A stretch of 64,000 bases of DNA from DASQPR01 sp963727415 (GCA_963727415.1 CAVSGF010000002.1:1302001-1366000), one strand, 5' to 3'; shown: positions 44,749 to 53,712, counted from the first letter of the stretch. The notes: generated by a model from the letters alone, not told the origin. Numbers and translations are program-made.

Positions 44749-45483
44749 TCAGTCGACCCGGAACTCGTCAACGATGAAGCGGAAAAACTCTCCGGTACGC
44801 CACCGGGGAGTGCCGTACCACCAGCCGGCCCGGCCGGCCGACGGGATCGTGAAGTCGCCGAACCTTCGCTCGTCGTCGACCTCCATACCGAATGGGAGCG
44901 GCCGGTACGGCCGCCGGCCATCACGGCCCCAGCGTGCCAGCGACACGTCCAGGAGCGCACCGGTACCGGCGACATGCAGGTGGACGACGTCACGGTGGCC
45001 GGTCCGTACCAGCACGTGCTGGTCGTCTGGAGAACTCAGCGTGACGGCCGGATCCAGCAGCAGCCGCCCGGGCATCCACGCGCACATCTCGGCCGCGAAC
45101 CGGCCGGCGGCGCTCCGCGCCACGTCTGGACCGGTCGCGGCCATCATCCGGACGAACGCGACCTCCACACGGGTGGCCGCGTCGACGCCGTCGTACTGGT
45201 CGCTGCCGCGTACCAGGCCGCCGGCCAGGTGTGCCTCCCAGGAGAAACCGGATCTCGAATCGATCACCTGTCGGGCCTGAAACGGCAGCCAGACGCCGAT
45301 CTTGATCGTTCCGTGCATGGCCAGCCAGGCGCGCCGGCCCAGCCGCGCGCCGGGCGCTATCGCATGCCGCAGATACCGGGCCGCGGGTTCCGGCAGACCA
45401 TTGCACGAGCCAAGCGTGAACACCGGGGTAGCGCTCTCACCCCGGAGTTGCCCGCGCTCGGCAGCGAGCCGCTCTCCGATCAC
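44749..45483 (-). CDS. DUF6544-like conserved protein
   Basis: About 244 aa. The segment LPEPAARYLRHAIAPGARLGRRAWLAMHGTIKIG, then WLPFQARQVIDSRSGFSWEA, recalls the DUF6544/DUF6920 family of unknown function; I assign this from memory of the pattern. The end (GWWYGTPRWRTGEFFRFIVDEFR) is also typical. No signal peptide is seen. GTG 45483 is chosen so that the DosR-like box at 45518 lies upstream; the frame extends to 45555. The gene precedes a universal stress gene and diverges from acetate kinase. Confidence 0.7.
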   Translation of the reverse strand: MIGERLAAERGQLRGESATPVFTLGSCNGLPEPAARYLRHAIAPGARLGRRAWLAMHGTIKIGVWLPFQARQVIDSRSGFSWEAHLAGGLVRGSDQYDGVDAATRVEVAFVRMMAATGPDVARSAAGRFAAEMCAWMPGRLLLDPAVTLSSPDDQHVLVRTGHRDVVHLHVAGTGALLDVSLARWGRDGRRPYRPLPFGMEVDDERRFGDFTIPSAGRAGWWYGTPRWRTGEFFRFIVDEFRVD

Positions 45484-45517
45484 ACCGCCAGCTTCGACCG
45501 CGTTGTAGCCGGCTCGT

Positions 45518-45533
45518 AGGGGCAAAGGTCCCG
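45518..45533. promoter_or_regulatory. DosR-like box between DUF6544 gene and ackA
   Basis: AGGGGC-AAAG-GTCCCG has GGGGC-N4-GTCCC, one mismatch from a perfect dyad and close to the mycobacterial GGGAC-N4-GTCCC core. It is 35 bp from the DUF6544 start and 105 bp from ackA. Confidence 0.5.
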
Positions 45534-45637
45534 GCGGGCAGGGATCACCGGGCACCGATGCGCCGTCGTGCGGTGGCTGCGGCGTGAGCCCGGGTCAGGC
45601 CGGGTGATCGCGTGCCGCGGACCCTATGGTGGTAGCC

Positions 45638-46756
45638 ATGCCGGATACCCCGATCTTGGTCCTGAACGCTGGTTCGTCGTCGCTCAAATACCTGCGCTCC
45701 GACGCGGGTGGCGGGTCCCTCCGCGGAACGGTCGGCCGCATCGGCGAGCCGGCCGGCCCAGCCGATCATGTCGCGGCGCTCAAGGTCGCACTCGATCGCC
45801 TGGCGCTCTCCGAGCCGCCGGCCGCGATCGGGCACCGGGTGGTGCATGGCGGCCCCCACATGCGTGAGCCGGTTCGCATCGACGCCGCGGTCGAGTCACG
45901 CATTGATGCCATGAGCGAATTCGCCCCGGTCCACAATCCGCCCGCCCTGACGGTGATCCGCGCGGTTCGCGATCGATTTCCGGAGGCCACGCAGGTGGCC
46001 GTCTTCGACACCGGCTTCCACGCCGGAATGCCGGCCGTCGCTTCCACGTACCCGATCGACGCGGAGACCGCGTCCCGGTACGGCGTGCGCCGGTACGGCT
46101 TCCACGGCATCTCGGTCGAGCACGCCGTCGGGGCGGCCGCGGCCCTGCTGGACCGGCCGGCCGCCGAGCTCAACATGATCGTGCTGCACCTGGGCAATGG
46201 TGCCAGTGCGACCGCGGTACGCGGCGGCGCCAGCGTAGACACCTCGATGGGGATGACCCCGCTGGAAGGACTCGTGATGGGTACCCGCTCCGGCGACCTC
46301 GACCCATCGATCACCTTCCACCTGCTCCGCCACGGCATGCCGGCCGATGATGTGGAGAGTCTCTACGAAAACCGGTCTGGACTGCTCGGACTGTGCGGGG
46401 ACAACGACATGCGGTCGGTGCTCGCCCGGGCCGGCGACGGCGACCCGGCGGCGCGACTGGCGATCGACGTGTACTGCTACCGGCTCAAGAAGTACGTGGG
46501 TGGATACGCCGCCGCCCTGGGCCGCCTGGACGCGATCGTCTTCACCGGCGGCATCGGTGAGAACGCGGGCCCCATCCGCGCCGCTACCGTGAGCGGGCTG
46601 GGATTATTCGGGATCGAACTGGACGCCGCCACCAACGAAGCCGGATCCGGTCCCCGGGTGATCTCATCCGGGTCCAGCCGGGTGGCCGTCTGCGTGGTCG
46701 AGGCCGATGAGGAGGCGGCGATCGCCGCGCGGACCGCCCAGCTGATCGGTGGGTGA
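45638..46756 (+). CDS. ackA: Acetate kinase
   Basis: 372 aa, slightly short for acetate kinase (about 400). Motifs are LVLNAGSSSLKY at the N-terminus, GHRVVHGG, FDTGFHAGMP, RRYGFHGISVEH, HLGNGASATAV, GMTPLEGLVMGTRSGDLDP and FTGGIGENAG, so all substrate and phosphate contacts are present. It makes ATP from acetyl phosphate, or the reverse. No phosphotransacetylase lies beside it, but an ADP-forming acyl-CoA synthetase is two genes away, giving a second route between acetyl-CoA, acetate and ATP. ATG 45626 is an alternative start. Confidence 0.95.
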   Translation: MPDTPILVLNAGSSSLKYLRSDAGGGSLRGTVGRIGEPAGPADHVAALKVALDRLALSEPPAAIGHRVVHGGPHMREPVRIDAAVESRIDAMSEFAPVHNPPALTVIRAVRDRFPEATQVAVFDTGFHAGMPAVASTYPIDAETASRYGVRRYGFHGISVEHAVGAAAALLDRPAAELNMIVLHLGNGASATAVRGGASVDTSMGMTPLEGLVMGTRSGDLDPSITFHLLRHGMPADDVESLYENRSGLLGLCGDNDMRSVLARAGDGDPAARLAIDVYCYRLKKYVGGYAAALGRLDAIVFTGGIGENAGPIRAATVSGLGLFGIELDAATNEAGSGPRVISSGSSRVAVCVVEADEEAAIAARTAQLIGG

Positions 46757-46780
46757 TCGCCGGAGCGGTCCGCGAGCCGA

Positions 46781-47749
46781 TCACACCGCCGAGGCGGCCT
46801 GCCTCGTCATCACCACGTCCTCCAGCGGCCGTCGTGGCGTAGGCGGGCATGGATCGCCGTAGCCGAGGCGCAGGATCACCTGGGCCGCCCGAAGATCGTC
46901 GCGGGCGGTCAGCAGTTGGCGAAGTTCGGGCAGTTCGGTCGGCGCTGTCATCGGGGTGTTACTCACGCCACGCACGGTGGCGGTGAGTAACACCCGCTCC
47001 ATTGCCTGACCGGTGCGCAGCCAGTCCATCGGGGTGTCACCCGCGCTGTACAGCACCGCCATCGTCGGGGCCGTCTCGAAGCGGGCAACTCGGCGGGGTA
47101 GCTCCGGCCGGCCGAGGCCGAAGTCGCGCATCGGTAGCACCGACGCGTCATCCAACGGGCCGAACGAGCGGTGCGGGATCCCCTCCCCGGTCTCGGCCGG
47201 CAAGGCCGTCCAGTCGTGCAGTTCGGCGATGTACGCGGGGTCCTCGACCTGCCACTCGTTGGCCGTCCGTATCAGCGCCAGGATCGACTGCCGGCCGATG
47301 TCATCGGCGATCGCGAGGAAGGCGCCCTCGACCCGGGCAGCGGCCCGCATCTGGTCGAGGACCTCCTCCCGAACCTCGATGTCCCGGAACGGGCGGCGGT
47401 TGGTACGTCGCTTGTCGATCGCCGAGGCGAGCGCCCGCACGGTCGCGTCCGGGCGGCGCTCCGGCCCGATTGTCACCGTCGCGGCAAGCCGCGGTTCGCC
47501 CGGGTCGGGCAGCAGCGTGGTGATCGGCGTCCGGCCGGCGTTGAGAATCGCCACCCGCAGATTGAGCACCGCGGCGCCCACGCTGATCATCGCTTCCCGC
47601 CCGGACGGGTCGATGGCGAGCAGGCGCCGGTCCACGTCTACCAGCACGTCGATCCGATTGTGATCGGCCTTGAATCGCCACGGCTGGCTGTTGTGCACAG
47701 ATGGCGCGAGCGTCGCGGCGTCCAGGCACGCCATCATCGTGCTGTCCAT
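46781..47749 (-). CDS. Acg-family FMN nitroreductase-like protein (copy C)
   Basis: 322 aa paralogue with LAPSVHNSQPWRFKADHNRI at the N-terminus, KRRTNRRPFRDIEVREEVLD and PMRDFGLGRPELPRRVARFE. ATG 47749 follows GGAGGAAG. It lies 58 bp after the GNAT/acyl-CoA synthetase gene on the same strand, so it is probably the last gene of that operon. It converges with ackA across a 24-bp gap. Confidence 0.87.
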   Translation of the reverse strand: MDSTMMACLDAATLAPSVHNSQPWRFKADHNRIDVLVDVDRRLLAIDPSGREAMISVGAAVLNLRVAILNAGRTPITTLLPDPGEPRLAATVTIGPERRPDATVRALASAIDKRRTNRRPFRDIEVREEVLDQMRAAARVEGAFLAIADDIGRQSILALIRTANEWQVEDPAYIAELHDWTALPAETGEGIPHRSFGPLDDASVLPMRDFGLGRPELPRRVARFETAPTMAVLYSAGDTPMDWLRTGQAMERVLLTATVRGVSNTPMTAPTELPELRQLLTARDDLRAAQVILRLGYGDPCPPTPRRPLEDVVMTRQAASAV

Positions 47750-47807
47750 TGGCTTCCTCCGTCTTCGTCTGACGTTCTTGCTGGCCGGTCGCCCGGCTTC
47801 GGCGGCC

Positions 47808-50495
47808 TCAGCGCGGCTCGCGCAGGGAGCGCAGTGATGCGTCCGGTTCGTCGCCGACCGCGGCGAGGCGGAGCTTGACGTCAACGACACTGATGCCATC
47901 GGGATGGACGATTACCGGGTTCAAGTCGAGTTCGGCCACCTCGGGCAGATCCTCGGCGAGTAGCCCGAGCCGCTCGATCAGGTCCTCGACGGCGCCGGTA
48001 TCGGCGGCCGGCGCGCCGCGGTATCCGGTCAGCAGCGGCGCGCCCCGGAGGCTCTGCCACATCGCCGACGCGTCCCGGTCGGTGACCGGCAGCAGGCGCA
48101 GTGCCCGATCGCCGAAGACTTCGGTGTGGACACCGCCTAGGCCGCACATGATGACCGAGCCGAACAGCCGGTCGTGGACGATGCCGGCGACCAGCTCAAC
48201 GCCTGGACCGGCCTGCTTCTGAACCAGCACCCGGGGGTCACCCGTGGAGGACTCGATAGCCCGGTAGGCGAAGGCGGCTTCGGCCGCGTCGGCGATGTTC
48301 AGTTGTACGCCACCGACGTCGCTTTTGTGCACCAGATCCGGGTTGGCCGACTTCAGGACGACCGGGTACCCGAGCTCATCACCGGCGGCGATCGCGGCGG
48401 TCTCCGAGGAGACGGTGAGCGTCGGCGCGACCGTGATGCCGTAGCAGTCCAGGATCTCGGCGGCGACTGTGGCGCTCTGCCAGCCACCATGCTCGATCCG
48501 CTGCTCGACGTACTCCCGGGCGCGGCGGGCGTCGATGCGGTCCAGCCGGGGCCGGACACCGACCGGGGTGGCGCGCCAGCGTGCGTACCGCACCGTCCGG
48601 CCGAGCGCGCGGATAGCGTCCTCCGGCAGCGCGTAGACCGGTGCCCGCCTGCGGCCGAGCGTGGTGGGCGGCTGCTCGACGCCCAGCAGAACCACCGCGA
48701 CCGGCAGTTCCACCGCGTCGATGGCGCTGGAGATGGCCTCCACGATCCCGGGCACATCCGATGCGAGGGTGGCGCCGAACGCGACGACGAGCGCGTCAAC
48801 GGTGGGGGCGACTGCCTGGATGGCCGAGGTGATCGCTTCCGCGGTCGCAGCCGCCCCGAGATCGATCGGGTTTGCCGTCGCGGCCGCCGACGGAGCCGCC
48901 GCCCTGATCGCGGTGACCACGGTGTCCGGCATCGCCGGCAGTTCCAGGCCGGCTGAATCGGCGGCGTCCGCGCACAGCACATTGATGCCGCCCGCGTTCC
49001 CGATGATCGCGATGCGATGTCCCCGCGGTAGCGGCTGCTCGGCGAGCAGACGAGCGGTACCGATCAGGTCGCCGAGGCCGTCGCACCGGATCACGCCGGC
49101 CTGATCGAAGAGGGCATCGACGGTGGCGTCCGGTGCCGCGGCCGCCGCGGTGTGCGACGCCCCGGCACGCTCGCCCGCGGCGGTGCGGCCACTCTTCACG
49201 GCGAGCACGGGCTTACGGCGCGCCACGGTACGGGCGATCCGCGCGAAGCGCCGCGGGTTGCCCAGCGACTCGAGGTAGAGCGCCACCACCTTGGCGGTCG
49301 GCTCGTCGTACCAGTAGGAGAGCAGGTCGTTACCGGAGACGTCGGCCTTGTTGCCGAGCGACACGAAGCTCGCGATACCGAGCCCGTACCGGGTCGCCTG
49401 CTCAAGCACGCTGATCCCGACGGCACCGGATTGCGAGGCGAGGGCCAGGCTTCCGGCCGGTGCCGAGTCGGCGAACATCGCGTTCAGCCGTACCGCCGGG
49501 TCGGTGTTGAGGATGCCCAGGCAGTTCGGCCCGATCAGGCGCATGCCGGCGGCACGCGCCACCCGTACCACGTCGGCCTGGCGTTCCCGTCCGGCCGGAC
49601 CTTCCTCGCCGAATCCGGAGGAGAGGATCACCGCGGCCCGTACTCCGGCAGCGGCCGCCTCGGTGATGGTCGCGAGCACGGACGAGGCCGGAACGGCGAC
49701 GATCGCGAGATCGACTCGTGACGGTGTGTCGGCGATGCTGCCGTAGCAGGGGATCCCGGCGATGTGGTCGGCGTTCGGGTTGATCGGGTAGAGGCGGCCG
49801 GTGTAACCGCCGTCGACGATCGAACGGAGCACCGCGTGACCGATCGAGCCGGGGTTGCGTCCGGCTCCGATGACCGCGACCGCGGCCGGGTTGAACACCG
49901 GGCGCAGCGAGTTGCGGGCGGCGTTGAGATCGCGCGCGTCGATCGCGTCGCCACCGTCTTCCTCGGTCGCCAGGTGAACCTCGACCAATCCCTGTTCCCA
50001 GTCCACCCGAGACGGACGGCCAAGGCTGCTGGCTACCCGCAGCATCGGGCGGTTCTGCGGCAGGATTTCGCCGAACAGGTCCGGGATGCCGCGACGGCGG
50101 GCGTGCACCGCGAGGTGTTCGAGCAGCAGCGTGCCGATGCCCCGGTCTTGCGCGGCGTCATCGATGAAGATGGCGAACTCGGCGCGATCGTGATCCGACA
50201 GCAGTTCGTACGACGCCACGCCGATCGGCTTGCCGCCCTCCATGGCCAGCAGCGCCACGTGCTCGTCGTCCGGTGGCCGGGTCAGGCGTTTCACCTCGCC
50301 CGCGATGCTGTTGGTTCCGGTGGCGAGGAAGCGACGGTACAGTGTTTCGGCGCTGGCCCGTTCGTGAAGGTCGGTCAGGCCGGCGGTGTCGTCCGGCCGC
50401 ACCGGACGGATCCGGACGATCGCGCCGTCGGTCGTTAGCGCGTCCAGGCCGTCGTCAGCGGCCATCTCGGGGGCGAGGGTCATGCCTGTGAGCAT
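47808..50495 (-). CDS. GNAT / ADP-forming acyl-CoA synthetase fusion
   Basis: 895 aa in four blocks. First is a GNAT acetyltransferase (about 25-175, DRGIGTLLLEHLAVHARR). Then come a CoA-binding domain (about 200-325, VIGAGRNPGSIGHAVLRS) and a succinyl-CoA-ligase-like domain with the expected phospho-His in GASHTAAAAA. An ATP-grasp domain (about 680-890, YPVVLKSANPDLVHKSDVGGV) is last. The layout matches Pat-type protein acetyltransferases and ADP-forming acetyl-CoA synthetases. The ligase His is present, so the ligase part may be active. ATG 50483 is a second possible start. A pair of DosR-like boxes lies 26-62 bp upstream. Confidence 0.9.
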   Translation of the reverse strand: MLTGMTLAPEMAADDGLDALTTDGAIVRIRPVRPDDTAGLTDLHERASAETLYRRFLATGTNSIAGEVKRLTRPPDDEHVALLAMEGGKPIGVASYELLSDHDRAEFAIFIDDAAQDRGIGTLLLEHLAVHARRRGIPDLFGEILPQNRPMLRVASSLGRPSRVDWEQGLVEVHLATEEDGGDAIDARDLNAARNSLRPVFNPAAVAVIGAGRNPGSIGHAVLRSIVDGGYTGRLYPINPNADHIAGIPCYGSIADTPSRVDLAIVAVPASSVLATITEAAAAGVRAAVILSSGFGEEGPAGRERQADVVRVARAAGMRLIGPNCLGILNTDPAVRLNAMFADSAPAGSLALASQSGAVGISVLEQATRYGLGIASFVSLGNKADVSGNDLLSYWYDEPTAKVVALYLESLGNPRRFARIARTVARRKPVLAVKSGRTAAGERAGASHTAAAAAPDATVDALFDQAGVIRCDGLGDLIGTARLLAEQPLPRGHRIAIIGNAGGINVLCADAADSAGLELPAMPDTVVTAIRAAAPSAAATANPIDLGAAATAEAITSAIQAVAPTVDALVVAFGATLASDVPGIVEAISSAIDAVELPVAVVLLGVEQPPTTLGRRRAPVYALPEDAIRALGRTVRYARWRATPVGVRPRLDRIDARRAREYVEQRIEHGGWQSATVAAEILDCYGITVAPTLTVSSETAAIAAGDELGYPVVLKSANPDLVHKSDVGGVQLNIADAAEAAFAYRAIESSTGDPRVLVQKQAGPGVELVAGIVHDRLFGSVIMCGLGGVHTEVFGDRALRLLPVTDRDASAMWQSLRGAPLLTGYRGAPAADTGAVEDLIERLGLLAEDLPEVAELDLNPVIVHPDGISVVDVKLRLAAVGDEPDASLRSLREPR

Positions 50496-50520
50496 CCCTG
50501 GCGCTGCGGATACTCCGGCA

Positions 50521-50557
50521 GGGTCGAAGGTCCTGGGCGCGCCGGGACGATCGTGAG
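50521..50557. promoter_or_regulatory. Pair of DosR-like boxes upstream of the GNAT/ACS gene
   Basis: GGGTC-GAAG-GTCCT (50521-50534) and GGGAC-GATC-GTGAG (50544-50557) have centres 23 bp apart in the 114-bp gap after the sensor kinase. The second has only its left half well matched. Confidence 0.48.
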
Positions 50558-50609
50558 GCGTCCGGCCCGTACCGTCACACGGGCGCCGGGCCTCTAGCCA
50601 ATCGGGTGT

Positions 50610-52448
50610 CTAGTCAATCGGGACGGACCAGGTGACCTGGGTACCGCGCGGGACGGCTCGATCCACGGCGCAGTCGCCACCCAGGTCCTTGGCGCGCCGG
50701 CGCATGTTGATCAGCCCGTTGCCGCCGGGGTGCCCGTCCGGGAGGCCGGTGCCATCGTCGGTAACAGTCAATGTCAGGCGATGCGGTTCGGCGGAGACCT
50801 TTACCACGGCGGATTCGGCCTGGGCGTGGCGCGCCACATTCGACAGCGCCTCGCTCAGCACCGCCAGCACCGCCTGCCGGAGGTCTTCGGGCACCAGCGT
50901 GTCGATCGGTCCGGATACGTCGAGCACGGGCCGGAACCCCAGCGGCTCGGTGGACGCTTCCATGATCGAAATGAGGTCGGCGCGCAGCGTCCGGCCGGCC
51001 GGCGCGCGCAGCTCGAAGATCGCGGTGCGGATGTCACGGATGGTCGCGTCCAAGTCGTCGACCGCCTGCGTGACCCGGCCGCGCACTTCGTCCCGGACGA
51101 TCAGACGGTTGACCGACTGCAGCCCAAGGCCGGTGGCGAACAGCCGCTGGATCACCACGTCGTGCAGGTCACGTGCGATCCGCTCCCGATCGGCCAGCAC
51201 CATCAGTTGCTGCCGTTCATCCTGAGCGCGGGCGCGATCCAGGGTAAGCGCGGCCTGATCGGCGAACGTGGTGATCATGCTGATGTCATCGAGGTCGCCG
51301 AACGCTTGAGAGCCGTCCGGGAACGCCACCACCAGGATGCCGCTGACCTCATCAGTCATCGGCAGAGGCACCAGCAGCGCCGGTCCCGCAGGCACGTCGG
51401 CGGTCCACCTCGCGGCCAGATCGAGGCGGCTGAGCACGGCATGCTGGCGCGTGGTCACCACCCGCTCGAAACCGCTGCCGGCCAGCACTACCCGTGATTT
51501 TTCCAGGCCGCTGCTCTCCGGCGCGGCCACCTCCACGTACAGATCGCCGACTTCGGGGTCGGAAAGCAGGACCATGGCCAGGTCTGCCCCGGCCACGTCG
51601 CGGGCCCGGTTGGCGACCAGACGGAGCGCGCCGATCTGGTCGATCTGCCCGGTCAGCAGTTGGGTGATCTCCGCTGTCGCCTGCAACCAGCGCTGCCGCC
51701 GTCCGGCCGCCTCGTACAGCCGGGCGTTGTCGATCGCGATGCCGGCCGCGGTGGCCAAGGCGATCACGATCTCCTCGTCGTCGGCGCTGAACTCGTCGGC
51801 GTCCGCCTTCTCGGTCAGGTAGAGGTTGCCGAACACCTGGTCCCGGATCCGGATCGGTACGCCGAGGAAGCTGCGCATCACCGGATGGTTGGCCGGGAAG
51901 CCGAACGATCGGGGGTGGTCGGCGATGTTCCGCAGCCGGACCGGCGCCGGCTCATCGATGAGCAGCCCGAGCACACCGCGTCCGGTCGGAAGGTCACCGA
52001 TGCGAGAGTGCTCGGCGACCGTCAACCCGTCGGTGATGAATTCGGTGAGGCTGCGGTCGGACCCGATCACGCCAAGAGCGCCGTACTGGGCACCGACCAG
52101 CCGGCAGGCGGAGACCACGATCCGTTGCAGTGTGCTGTTCAGGTCGAGATCGCTGCCGATCCCGACCACCGCTCGCAGCAGCGCGGACAGGCGCTCGCGG
52201 CTGGACATGACCTCGCCGACCCGATCAAGCAGCTCCTGGAGCAGGGCGTCCAGCTGGACCCGGGACAGCGGCAAGTCGATAGGTGGAGCCCAGCCTCCGT
52301 CGTCCGGGGCCGTGTGGGTCCCGGTTTCTCCGAGCCGGTCTCCGGCGGCTGGGGTCCCGGGCTTCCTGCCCGGCTTGTTGCGGATCCGCCTGTCACGGGT
52401 CGGGTTGTCGCGGCTTCGGTCGTTGTCGGTTCCGTCGGCTGGTACCAC
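50610..52448 (-). CDS. DosS/DevS-like GAF-GAF sensor histidine kinase
   Basis: 612 aa soluble kinase. A disordered polar N-terminus (1-57) precedes SRVQLDALLQELLDRVGEVM. GAF-A (about 98-245) follows, with GFPANHPVMRSFLGVPIRIR; its His188 aligns, as I recall, with the haem ligand of mycobacterial DosS. GAF-B is about 255-405. The HisKA_3 His429 is in RDLHDVVIQRLFATGLGLQ, and the ATPase N box is LSEALSNVARHA (Asn537). By family it would sense O2, NO, CO or redox state through haem and phosphorylate a NarL-type regulator. No such regulator is in the window. The gene starts 9 bp after the CBS-BON gene. Confidence 0.92.
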   Translation of the reverse strand: MVPADGTDNDRSRDNPTRDRRIRNKPGRKPGTPAAGDRLGETGTHTAPDDGGWAPPIDLPLSRVQLDALLQELLDRVGEVMSSRERLSALLRAVVGIGSDLDLNSTLQRIVVSACRLVGAQYGALGVIGSDRSLTEFITDGLTVAEHSRIGDLPTGRGVLGLLIDEPAPVRLRNIADHPRSFGFPANHPVMRSFLGVPIRIRDQVFGNLYLTEKADADEFSADDEEIVIALATAAGIAIDNARLYEAAGRRQRWLQATAEITQLLTGQIDQIGALRLVANRARDVAGADLAMVLLSDPEVGDLYVEVAAPESSGLEKSRVVLAGSGFERVVTTRQHAVLSRLDLAARWTADVPAGPALLVPLPMTDEVSGILVVAFPDGSQAFGDLDDISMITTFADQAALTLDRARAQDERQQLMVLADRERIARDLHDVVIQRLFATGLGLQSVNRLIVRDEVRGRVTQAVDDLDATIRDIRTAIFELRAPAGRTLRADLISIMEASTEPLGFRPVLDVSGPIDTLVPEDLRQAVLAVLSEALSNVARHAQAESAVVKVSAEPHRLTLTVTDDGTGLPDGHPGGNGLINMRRRAKDLGGDCAVDRAVPRGTQVTWSVPID

Positions 52449-52457
52449 GCACCAATG

Positions 52458-53150
52458 CTAGGCGACCGGTGTTGACCAATGCGCCGCCGATGGCGGATCC
52501 GCGGTGTCGTCGTCGGTGTAGGCGATCCGGTTAGTGACCGACACCACTCCGGGCACCGCGCGTGCCAGGTTCTCGGCCAGCCGCGCCACGCTGTGGCGGA
52601 CCGCCAGTCCGGTCAGGGTCGCGGCACCGCCGGCCACTTCCACGGCGAACGAGGCGCCCTCGGCGCCGATGCCACTGGCTAGGGCCTCGCGGATCTCGTC
52701 ACCCAGCACCGGGTCCGGGCGCGTGTACAACCGGACCAGATCCCGCCGGGAGACGATGCCAACCAGCCGGCCACTGTCGTCAACGACCGGGAGCCGCTTC
52801 ACCCTGGCCGCGTCCAGGCGCCGGGCCACGGTGGCCAGGGTGGCGTCTTGTCCGACCGTGATGGCCGGAGTGGTCATAGCGTCACGCGCCGTATCACCGG
52901 AGGTTTGCCGACGCAGATGACTGGTCCGTCGTACCGCCAAGGGGTGGTGCGGCAACCGGTCCGCGTACTCGATCTTCGGGAGCAGATCGGCTTCGGAGAT
53001 CATGCCTAGAACGCGATCGCCGTCATCGACGACCGGCACCGCGCTTACCAGGTGGCTGACCAGGAGATCGGCCACCTGCCGGTAGGTCATATCAGGCCGC
53101 GCGCTGACCACCCGGCGGGTCATCACGTCGGTGACCATCCAACGTTTCAC
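52458..53150 (-). CDS. CBS-CBS-BON domain protein
   Basis: 230 aa. Two CBS domains (VTDVMTRRVVSARPDMTYRQ at 5-60 and DAMTTPAITVGQDATLATVA at about 92-150) are followed by a BON domain (about 155-215, ITLTGLAV-like ATLTGLAVRHSVARLAENLA). GTG 53150 follows AAAGGAG at the right distance. It leads an operon with the DosS-like kinase and probably the GNAT/ACS and nitroreductase genes. CBS-BON proteins are common near stress genes in actinobacteria; ligand unknown. Confidence 0.9.
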   Translation of the reverse strand: MKRWMVTDVMTRRVVSARPDMTYRQVADLLVSHLVSAVPVVDDGDRVLGMISEADLLPKIEYADRLPHHPLAVRRTSHLRRQTSGDTARDAMTTPAITVGQDATLATVARRLDAARVKRLPVVDDSGRLVGIVSRRDLVRLYTRPDPVLGDEIREALASGIGAEGASFAVEVAGGAATLTGLAVRHSVARLAENLARAVPGVVSVTNRIAYTDDDTADPPSAAHWSTPVA

Positions 53151-53285
53151 GGTGGCTCCTTTGAGTTTCGGTTCGGCCTCGTGGCGGACTACCGTCCACC
53201 TAACGCGGCGTGCACGTCCGGGCGTTCGAGTTGGCCGCCGCGCGTCTCTCAACCGCATCACGCGCCGGCCAATGACCGGGAGATC

Positions 53286-53318
53286 ACCAGGTCCTGACCT
53301 GGTAGGACGTTTGGCCCT
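53286..53318. promoter_or_regulatory. Palindrome and DosR-like box before the CBS-BON and DUF1876 genes
   Basis: ACCAGGT-CCTG-ACCTGGT (53286-53303) is a perfect dyad that abuts TAGGAC-GTTT-GGCCCT (53303-53318), the same form as the box at 13269. A half-site GTCCT lies 22 bp from the box centre. Both are in the 289-bp divergent region (53151-53439). Confidence 0.5.
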
Positions 53319-53439
53319 TCACCGCCGGCGCGCCACCGGCTTACCTGAAGATATCCCGGCAGCGGCGCAAACGCGCTCATCCTGGCACCGCCCACAACGG
53401 CGCCAGACCACAACGGCGCTGAACGCGACCGGAGGCGAC

Positions 53440-53712
53440 ATGACGGCATCGAAACGATGGACCATAACGGTCGACATCGATGAGTCCACCGAACAGCGGC
53501 GCACCAGCGCGCAGGCGCTGATGGCCCGTGACAACGGTGATCAGGTGACCGCGACCGGTTTGGCCACCCGGTTCCCCCGTGATCCCGAACTCCCCTCGGT
53601 AGGTGAGGACCTGGCCGTCGCCCGCGCCTTGGCAGACCTATCCCAACAGCTCACCGACGCGGCGTACCAGACGATCGCGGAGATCGTGGGGCCGGCCCAG
53701 GACAACTGGTGA
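53440..53712 (+). CDS. DUF1876 (Rv2632c-like) small protein
   Basis: 90 aa. KRWTITVDIDESTEQRRTSAQALM and the end LAVARALADLSQQLTDAAYQTIAEI match the DUF1876 family, small proteins with a dsRBD-like fold found in actinobacteria. Function is unknown. ATG 53440 has GGAGG before it. It diverges from the CBS-BON gene, and the intervening region has a DosR-like box, which places it in the stress set. Confidence 0.85.
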   Translation: MTASKRWTITVDIDESTEQRRTSAQALMARDNGDQVTATGLATRFPRDPELPSVGEDLAVARALADLSQQLTDAAYQTIAEIVGPAQDNW

